Below, piece after piece: positions 6,906-11,202 of a stretch of 11,202 bases of DNA (position 1 is its first letter; the number at the start of each line of letters is the position of its first letter). Source of the stretch: JANLQX01 sp031418775. GTDB taxonomy: Bacteria > Actinomycetota > Acidimicrobiia > Acidimicrobiales > JANYDT01. Made by a program: the position numbers and the translations under genes. The notes below the pieces were generated by a model. The model was not told where the DNA came from and did no database searches. It was given only the letters and a program-made list of their open reading frames with translations. Location: NCBI GenBank assembly GCA_031418775.1, contig JANOJN010000237.1, positions 1-11,202 of the forward strand. Reading direction: 5' to 3'.

Positions 6906-8633
6906 TCAGCCGGGCAGTTTCTGGCCCATCCCGCACGCCTTCGTCTGCCCGCCGTCGGGAAAGGTGAGCACGTATTCGTTGCGTGGGTCGGCCATGTTCA
7001 CGAACACCGGATTGTTCGCCGACACCGGAATCGGACGGGCGGTCGCCGAACGACCGTCACGGCGAACGGTGATCAGCAGCGTTCCTTCGACGAGGGGGAC
7101 GACCTTGACCGAAGACGGTTGGCGCGGCAGCAGCGACACCTGCGGACTGGGACCCTGCGGGACGAAGCCGAGACACCCGCTCTCGACCGGTTCCGCCGTC
7201 ATTCGTCCCAACGACGCGATGGTGATCCCGCGACCGTCGAGCGGCACCCGCGGTTCGGGGGTCACATCGACGGAGCTCTGCGCGAGCACGGCCGTCAGCG
7301 ACTGTGGATCCGGCCGTCCCGGCGGCACCTTGCCCTGGACCAGCAAGGCACGAAGGCCGGTGATCCGGAGATCGACACTCTGCGGATCGGGAATGGCGTC
7401 GGGTGCGGCGAAACTTGAGTTGGCCACGGCGAAGGCGGCAACGATCGATCGCTTCGTCACCTTCTCCGTTCGCCCCTCCAGGGCGGCCGCGTCGGAGAGT
7501 GTGCCGACGGAGGTGACCACGGCAAGCACTCCGGCCACGGTGGCGAGCCACTGCCATTGGCGCGCGCCAAGTGGACCGACGAGTGGCTCACCTCCGGACC
7601 GGTCTCGTGTTCCGAAGGCGCGGGCCATGGCCACGAACGTGAGCGGCGCGAGGAGGACGAACAGCACGTAGGAGTACCGCGAGGCGTTCGGGTTGTCGAC
7701 CTCGACCCGTCCGACGGCAACCAGGCCGAGGAACGGCAGCGCTGCCGCCGCCAGGCCGAGCACACTCGCGTGGGTGTGGCGGATCGTTGTCGCTTCACGG
7801 GCCACGAAGATCAGCAATGCGACGACCACCAAGACACCGAGTCCGGGCAGGCCGAGGGTCCGGTCGAACGTGGTGGTGATGGCCCGCCACGAATACGCCA
7901 CGGCCTTGTAGGGAACCGACGTCCAACGCGTCTCGACCGGCTGGGCATTGCGTCCGTACGCGATGGTCCAGGCCACCTGGGTGACGGCCGGGACGACGCC
8001 GACCAACGCAGAGCGACGCCATCCGTGGCGGAGGAGGGCGACGACGACGCCGGCAGCCACCATCGACACGCCGACCCCGGCACACATGAGCCCGGCGATC
8101 CCGACGAACCACGCAAGGACCAGACGGGACCCGGTGAGAGATCCCGGAGCCACGTCGACGATCTCGGCGAGCAGCAGGCCGGCGATGCATGCACCCATCC
8201 ATGCGAATTGGAAGGCCCACAGCAGGTTCTCTGCGCCGGCGCCGTAGACCACGAAGATGGCAACGGCGAAACAGCGCATCACGACCGGCACACCGCTGCG
8301 CCGCAGCAACCGCACCAGCAGCGCCACGACGATCAAGTGAAAGGCGTAGAGCACGACCAGATACGGCCAGTACGCCCGCAAACCAACCACGCCGAACACG
8401 GCCCGGTACACGAGGATCGGCAGGGTGGACCAGTGCTCGTTGTGCGGGGTGAGCAACATGTCGGCGACCGCTCCGAGATCGGAGAGCGGCGGACGAGACC
8501 GTGTGGCGATGAAGTCCCACTCGTCGGCGAAGAACCACTGTCCGCTCGAGACCGCGAGCCAGTACATCCACGCGATGCCGACTGCGGCGATTGGCACCTC
8601 CGGCCACCGTCGCAGCATCGACCAACGGCTCAC
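6906..8633 (-). CDS. Polytopic GT-C-like membrane protein of a glycan cluster
   Basis: A 575-residue protein with about ten membrane helices (roughly 13-29, 70-86, 90-108, 118-131, 139-158, 168-185, 187-202, 208-226, 262-279, 290-307, 320-340 and 361-380; some may be merged). A large non-membrane C-terminal domain spans about 385-575. The first loop carries FFADEWDF (34-41) with the acidic pair D37-E38. This resembles the DE/ED motif that GT-C glycosyltransferases place in their first external loop for polyprenyl-phosphate sugar donors. LTPHNEHWSTLP (61-72) is a second polar loop. The external domain has Cys487 and Cys567, which could form a disulfide. The start is GTG at 8633; an ATG at 8618 is the alternative, and neither has a clear Shine-Dalgarno sequence. 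The preceding genes on the same strand are glycan genes. A role in transfer or assembly of a surface glycan is inferred. Confidence 0.75.
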   Translation of the reverse strand: MSRWSMLRRWPEVPIAAVGIAWMYWLAVSSGQWFFADEWDFIATRSRPPLSDLGAVADMLLTPHNEHWSTLPILVYRAVFGVVGLRAYWPYLVVLYAFHLIVVALLVRLLRRSGVPVVMRCFAVAIFVVYGAGAENLLWAFQFAWMGACIAGLLLAEIVDVAPGSLTGSRLVLAWFVGIAGLMCAGVGVSMVAAGVVVALLRHGWRRSALVGVVPAVTQVAWTIAYGRNAQPVETRWTSVPYKAVAYSWRAITTTFDRTLGLPGLGVLVVVALLIFVAREATTIRHTHASVLGLAAAALPFLGLVAVGRVEVDNPNASRYSYVLFVLLAPLTFVAMARAFGTRDRSGGEPLVGPLGARQWQWLATVAGVLAVVTSVGTLSDAAALEGRTEKVTKRSIVAAFAVANSSFAAPDAIPDPQSVDLRITGLRALLVQGKVPPGRPDPQSLTAVLAQSSVDVTPEPRVPLDGRGITIASLGRMTAEPVESGCLGFVPQGPSPQVSLLPRQPSSVKVVPLVEGTLLITVRRDGRSATARPIPVSANNPVFVNMADPRNEYVLTFPDGGQTKACGMGQKLPG

Positions 8634-8680
8634 GCCACGCGCGTGCCGCTCGCTTGGTGCAACGGTGTCGGAGGTGGCGA

Positions 8681-8839
8681 TCAGCTCGTGCCGCCTGCAC
8701 TGATCGACGGGCGTGGATTCGTCGGGCGGCGCGGCATCAGAGTCCCGCCGGTCGACGGACGTGGATTCTTCGAGAGGCGGTGCATCAGAGTCCCGCCCGC
8801 GCTGATCGGACGATGGGCTCCGGCAGCGGCGGCGGACAT
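8681..8839 (-). CDS. Possible 52-residue basic repeat peptide
   Basis: The frame starts with an ATG whose A is the last base of the epimerase stop codon (TGATG), the same type of coupling as selA-selB. It ends at TGA 8683-8681. The product would be three repeats of 16-18 residues, each beginning with Met: MSAAAAGAHRPISAGGTL, then MHRLSKNPRPSTGGTL, then MPRRPTNPRPSISAGGTS. It is rich in Arg, Pro, Gly and Ser, with no membrane segment or signal peptide. Length differences between units are multiples of three, so the frame is kept. The next gene starts 47 bp downstream. I know no family like this. It may be a real small protein, a coupling leader for the membrane-protein gene, or an untranslated repeat that happens to be open. 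The plus strand is also open here. Confidence 0.35.
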   Translation of the reverse strand: MSAAAAGAHRPISAGGTLMHRLSKNPRPSTGGTLMPRRPTNPRPSISAGGTS

Positions 8840-8843
8840 CAGA
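8688..8843. repeat. Three-unit imperfect tandem repeat (54/48/54 bp)
   Basis: Units are 8688-8741, 8742-8789 and 8790-8843, each ending in ATCAGA on the plus strand. A 16-base exact copy, GCATCAGAGTCCCGCC, occurs at 8734-8749 and 8782-8797, period 48. Units 1 and 2 agree at 30 of 36 positions over the block beginning GACGG. Unit 3 matches at both ends (GTCCCGCC plus CTGATCGGACG, and CATCAGA) but is divergent in the middle. The third unit runs into the epimerase stop codon (8839-8841), so the repeat may have grown from that junction. Confidence 0.8.
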
Positions 8844-9870
8844 TGGTGCCGGCCTTGATGGCGTCGTCGATCCATGGGATCACGATGTCGAGCATGTCGC
8901 TGAGACCGGTCGTGGCCTCGTAGCCGAGCAGGCGCTTGGCCTTCGACACGTCGGGTACGCGCTTTTGCACGTCGTACTCGTACGCCTCGTCGGACACGTA
9001 GGCAAAGGGCTTCGCTCCCTTGTGGACCTTGTCCCAGATCACCTCGGCGAGCGCCAGCACGGTCGTGGACTCGGCGGTGGAGATGTTGAAGTCCTCGTTC
9101 AGCGCCGCCGGGTGCTCCATACAGGTCACGATGCCCCGGGCCAGGTCGGCGCCGTAGGTGTAGTGACGGACCTGGTGTCCTTCGCCGAGGATGTGCAGCG
9201 GATCCTGGCCTTTGAGAACCTTCTGGACGATATCGGGAACGACGTGGCTCATCGCCAGTTCGACATTGCCCGACAGGACGACGTGTTCGCCCTTGGCCCG
9301 GGACTCGCCGACCCCGACGCAGTTGAACGGACGCACGATCGTGTACGGAAGGCCGTACTGGTCGAACGCAGCCTTGGCGAAGTACTCGACAGCCAGCTTC
9401 TGGAATCCGTAGGACGACAGTGGCGGTGGGATCTTCCGCTCGTCGCCCTCGACCGACGGCCAATGCGGCGTCGACTCGAAGACCATCGACGACGAGAGGT
9501 ACGTGACCTTCTGCAGCCGACCGGCGCCGCGGGCATACGCCTTGAGCGCAGCGTCACACGATGCCGCCATGATGCGTTCGTTCGTCGCCAGCAGATCGTA
9601 TGCGTACGCATGGAAATACGTGATGCCGCCGATGAGCGCGGCGCCGGCGATGAAGTGATCCACGTCGGAGCAGAGCTCCGTCATCAGGGCAACATCGGTG
9701 CAGTCCGCCTCCACGAAGGTGTAGCGGGGATCGTCGTCGTAGCTCTTGGTGACCTTGCCGTATTTCGAGTAGTTGTCGATACCGACGACCTCATGGCCGC
9801 GGTTGAGGAGTTCCTCGACGATGTACCCACCGATGAAGCCGGCCGAGCCGGAGAGCAGAACACGAGCCAT
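8839..9870 (-). CDS. NAD-dependent nucleotide-sugar epimerase/dehydratase (extended SDR)
   Basis: A 343-residue extended short-chain dehydrogenase acting on nucleotide sugars. The N-terminal Rossmann motif GSAGFIGGYI spans residues 7-16, and D32 in GIDNYSKYG would bind the NAD ribose. LSSSMVFES (125-133) supplies the catalytic serine region, and Y154 with K158 in SSYGFQK form the YxxxK catalytic pair. VRPFNCVGVGE (179-189) and the C-terminal substrate domain follow (HYTYGADLARGI, about 236-247, and FNISTAES, 261-268). The ATG at 9870 gives the usual family N-terminus directly before the Rossmann strand. It lies five bases after the stop of the glycosyltransferase gene, so the two are surely co-transcribed. 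The exact substrate and reaction (4-epimerase or 4,6-dehydratase type) cannot be fixed from sequence alone. The neighbouring nucleotide-sugar dehydrogenase suggests a uronic acid-containing glycan. Confidence 0.9.
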   Translation of the reverse strand: MARVLLSGSAGFIGGYIVEELLNRGHEVVGIDNYSKYGKVTKSYDDDPRYTFVEADCTDVALMTELCSDVDHFIAGAALIGGITYFHAYAYDLLATNERIMAASCDAALKAYARGAGRLQKVTYLSSSMVFESTPHWPSVEGDERKIPPPLSSYGFQKLAVEYFAKAAFDQYGLPYTIVRPFNCVGVGESRAKGEHVVLSGNVELAMSHVVPDIVQKVLKGQDPLHILGEGHQVRHYTYGADLARGIVTCMEHPAALNEDFNISTAESTTVLALAEVIWDKVHKGAKPFAYVSDEAYEYDVQKRVPDVSKAKRLLGYEATTGLSDMLDIVIPWIDDAIKAGTI

Positions 9871-9875
9871 GAGCG

Positions 9876-10688
9876 TTACGAACCTTTTGGGGAGGGGGAG
9901 GGTGATGCAGCCGACGCCGGGGGCGACGTCGGTGGGTAGGCAAGACGCGCGCCGTATGCGTAGCGATACCAGCGGAGGTACTTCGGCAGCCACTTGGCCA
10001 TTTTGAAATTGGAGATCCCGTAGGCCCGATCGAGCCAGATCGTCGGAAGCTCGGCCACCGGCTGACGGTGACGGCGGGCTTTCGCCACGAGCTCCAGGCC
10101 GACTTCGAAGCCGGCATCGGACTCGATGCCAACGTTGCGGACGAACGACGTGTCGTAGGCCTTGAACGAGTTGGTCGCGTCGTGGGTGCCGACGCGGGCG
10201 AAGAGGTGCAAGGACTGCCCGGCGAGGCGTGACAGCGTCGCTTTGAGCCACGGGCCACCGACCTGCTGACCCCCGCGCATATACCGCGAAGCGGCGGCGA
10301 CAACGACACCGCGTTCCACGAGTTTGGTGAGCGGATCGATCTGGGCGGGGTCGTCGCAACCGTCGGCCATGGTGACGACGACAACCGGCGCGCTCGCGTG
10401 GTCGATGCCGAAGCGGATGGCGAACGCCGGACCGCGGCCGTAGGTGTTCAAGGTCGGCTTGATGCGCGGATCGCGCGCTGCGAAGGCCTCGGCGAACGGC
10501 CGCGAAGTGTCATCCATCGAGTCGAAGACCACGAGGACTTCACACGGTAGGCGCACCGCCTCGACGATCCGGGCGAGGCACTCCGTGACCATCTCGCCCT
10601 CGTTGTAGACGGTGACGACTACAGAGACCCGCGGCTTCGAGTCGAGGTCAGGCGGGTCGGCCAATCGGCGGGGTGATTTCGTGGGCAT
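9876..10688 (-). CDS. Family 2 (GT-A) glycosyltransferase
   Basis: A 270-residue glycosyltransferase of the GT2 type. Visible: the first strand VSVVVTVYNEG (21-31), VLVVFDSMDDTS (51-62) with the nucleotide-binding acidic residues, GRGPAFAIRFGI (84-95), the metal-binding MADGCDD (107-113, equivalent to the DxD region), SRYMRGG (134-140), THDATNSFKAYD (168-179), and ESDAGFEVGLELVAKA (189-204). The layout is that of dolichyl- or polyprenyl-phosphate sugar transferases, but there are no C-terminal membrane helices. Instead the protein ends in a Pro/Ser-rich tail (about 251-270). The ATG at 10688 follows the upstream dehydrogenase stop by 19 bases, with a weak GGGA nine bases before it. The gene is part of the glycan operon. 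The sugar and acceptor are unknown. Confidence 0.88.
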   Translation of the reverse strand: MPTKSPRRLADPPDLDSKPRVSVVVTVYNEGEMVTECLARIVEAVRLPCEVLVVFDSMDDTSRPFAEAFAARDPRIKPTLNTYGRGPAFAIRFGIDHASAPVVVVTMADGCDDPAQIDPLTKLVERGVVVAAASRYMRGGQQVGGPWLKATLSRLAGQSLHLFARVGTHDATNSFKAYDTSFVRNVGIESDAGFEVGLELVAKARRHRQPVAELPTIWLDRAYGISNFKMAKWLPKYLRWYRYAYGARLAYPPTSPPASAASPSPSPKGS

Positions 10689-10707
10689 ATCGACGTATCC
10701 CGCGGGG

Positions 10708-11202
10708 TCAGACCCGAACGCCGTTGCCGGTGACGCCCCAGATGTCGATGATCGGCTTGTCGGTCGCCAGTGCGCGGTAGCGCTCGTGCGGTGCGCCGAT
10801 CACGATCACGTCGGACGTCACCATCAGCTCGTCGTGTGGGATGAGCCGAGGGTCGGTGGTGACGTAGGGATCGGCGCAGACCACTGTGCCGGCACGGAAG
10901 CGCAGAATGCGGCGCAGCTTGTACGAAAGCGACGAGCGTGTGTCGTCGGATTCGGACTTGAACGCCATGCCGAGGATCCCGACGGTCATCTTCGACAGGT
11001 CCGGGAACCGCTCCCCCATCTTCGTGACCACGTAGAGCGGAAGGCCTTCGTTGACGAGCATGGCCGAGTGGCCGAGCACGAACTTGTTGTCGGTGAATGC
11101 TGCGAGCTGCATCGTGTCCTTGAACAGGCACGGTCCCGCGGCGAACCCGGCCCGGGGAATGTCGTTCGCCCGGGGGTACTCGAAGGCCAGAGCGCTGCGG
11201 AT
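10708..11202 (-). CDS. Nucleotide-sugar dehydrogenase, C-terminal part (5' end outside window)
   Basis: This is the last 164 residues of a UDP-glucose/GDP-mannose dehydrogenase family enzyme, which oxidises the C6 hydroxyl of a nucleotide sugar to a carboxylate in two NAD-dependent steps. The frame is open to the window edge; an internal ATG at 11112 is not the true start. GFAAGPCLFKDT (fragment residues 19-30) contains the catalytic cysteine, with its codon at 11130-11128. VGILGMAFKSESDDTRSSLSYKL (split here as VGILGMAFK and SESDDTRSSLSYKL, about fragment residues 74-96) is the signature of the UDP-binding C-terminal domain. VTSDVIVIGAPHERY and PIIDIWGVTGN close the fold. The gene is followed after 19 bp by the glycosyltransferase. 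UDP-glucose is a plausible substrate, but GDP-mannose or a UDP-N-acetylhexosamine is also possible. Confidence 0.92.
   Translation of the reverse strand: MRSALAFEYPRANDIPRAGFAAGPCLFKDTMQLAAFTDNKFVLGHSAMLVNEGLPLYVVTKMGERFPDLSKMTVGILGMAFKSESDDTRSSLSYKLRRILRFRAGTVVCADPYVTTDPRLIPHDELMVTSDVIVIGAPHERYRALATDKPIIDIWGVTGNGVRV

Noticed and set aside
7557..8687. Most of a 433-codon plus-strand frame opposite the GT-C-like gene
   Set aside because: The product is a low-complexity Arg/Asp/His-rich string typical of antisense translation of membrane-helix codons. The minus-strand gene has clear transmembrane segments.
8688..8843. CRISPR array
   Set aside because: The units are adjacent and degenerate, with no distinct spacers, only three copies and no cas genes.
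9871..10359. Upstream extension of the epimerase frame
   Set aside because: It overlaps the glycosyltransferase gene, is an Arg/Pro-rich shadow translation, and would put 163 residues before the Rossmann strand.

Overview
The window is GC-rich throughout, with short gene gaps, G/C-ending codons, a GTG start and few strong Shine-Dalgarno sequences. This suggests a high-GC actinobacterium, possibly of the Acidimicrobiia type; no rRNA or marker gene is present to settle the taxonomy. No tRNA, rRNA, CRISPR array or transposase was found.

Layout. (1) Positions 1-516, minus strand: a small SRPBCC-fold protein. A second reading frame starts on its stop codon (GTGA overlap), leaves the window at position 1, and resembles the start of a short-chain dehydrogenase with a damaged glycine motif. 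(2) Positions 517-667: divergent intergenic region with a 16-bp perfect palindrome, a hairpin and a possible leaderless promoter. (3) Positions 668-3765, plus strand: selA-selB, the selenocysteine synthase and the selenocysteine-specific elongation factor, coupled through TGATG. The SelB G4 motif is unusual (TKVG instead of TKxD). (4) Positions 3781-5121, minus: an unrecognised two-pass membrane protein, convergent with selB. (5) Positions 5271-6804, minus: a hipB-hipA type toxin-antitoxin module with an AT-rich palindrome against the hipB start. (6) Positions 6906-11202, minus: a surface-glycan gene cluster in the order nucleotide-sugar dehydrogenase (5' end outside the window), family 2 glycosyltransferase, NAD-dependent sugar epimerase/dehydratase, a possible 52-residue repeat peptide, and a polytopic GT-C-like membrane protein.

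How the genes work together. SelA converts seryl-tRNA(Sec) to selenocysteyl-tRNA(Sec), and SelB delivers it to UGA codons marked by SECIS hairpins. The tRNA(Sec) gene, selD and the selenoproteins must lie elsewhere. The glycan genes plausibly make an activated uronic acid or modified sugar, transfer sugar to a lipid carrier, and assemble or modify the product at the membrane. The hipBA module is self-contained and looks like an accessory insertion.

The most novel item is the tandem repeat at 8681-8843. It sits between two glycan genes, every unit carries a TGATG stop/start junction, and together the units form a 52-codon frame that begins on the stop codon of the epimerase gene.
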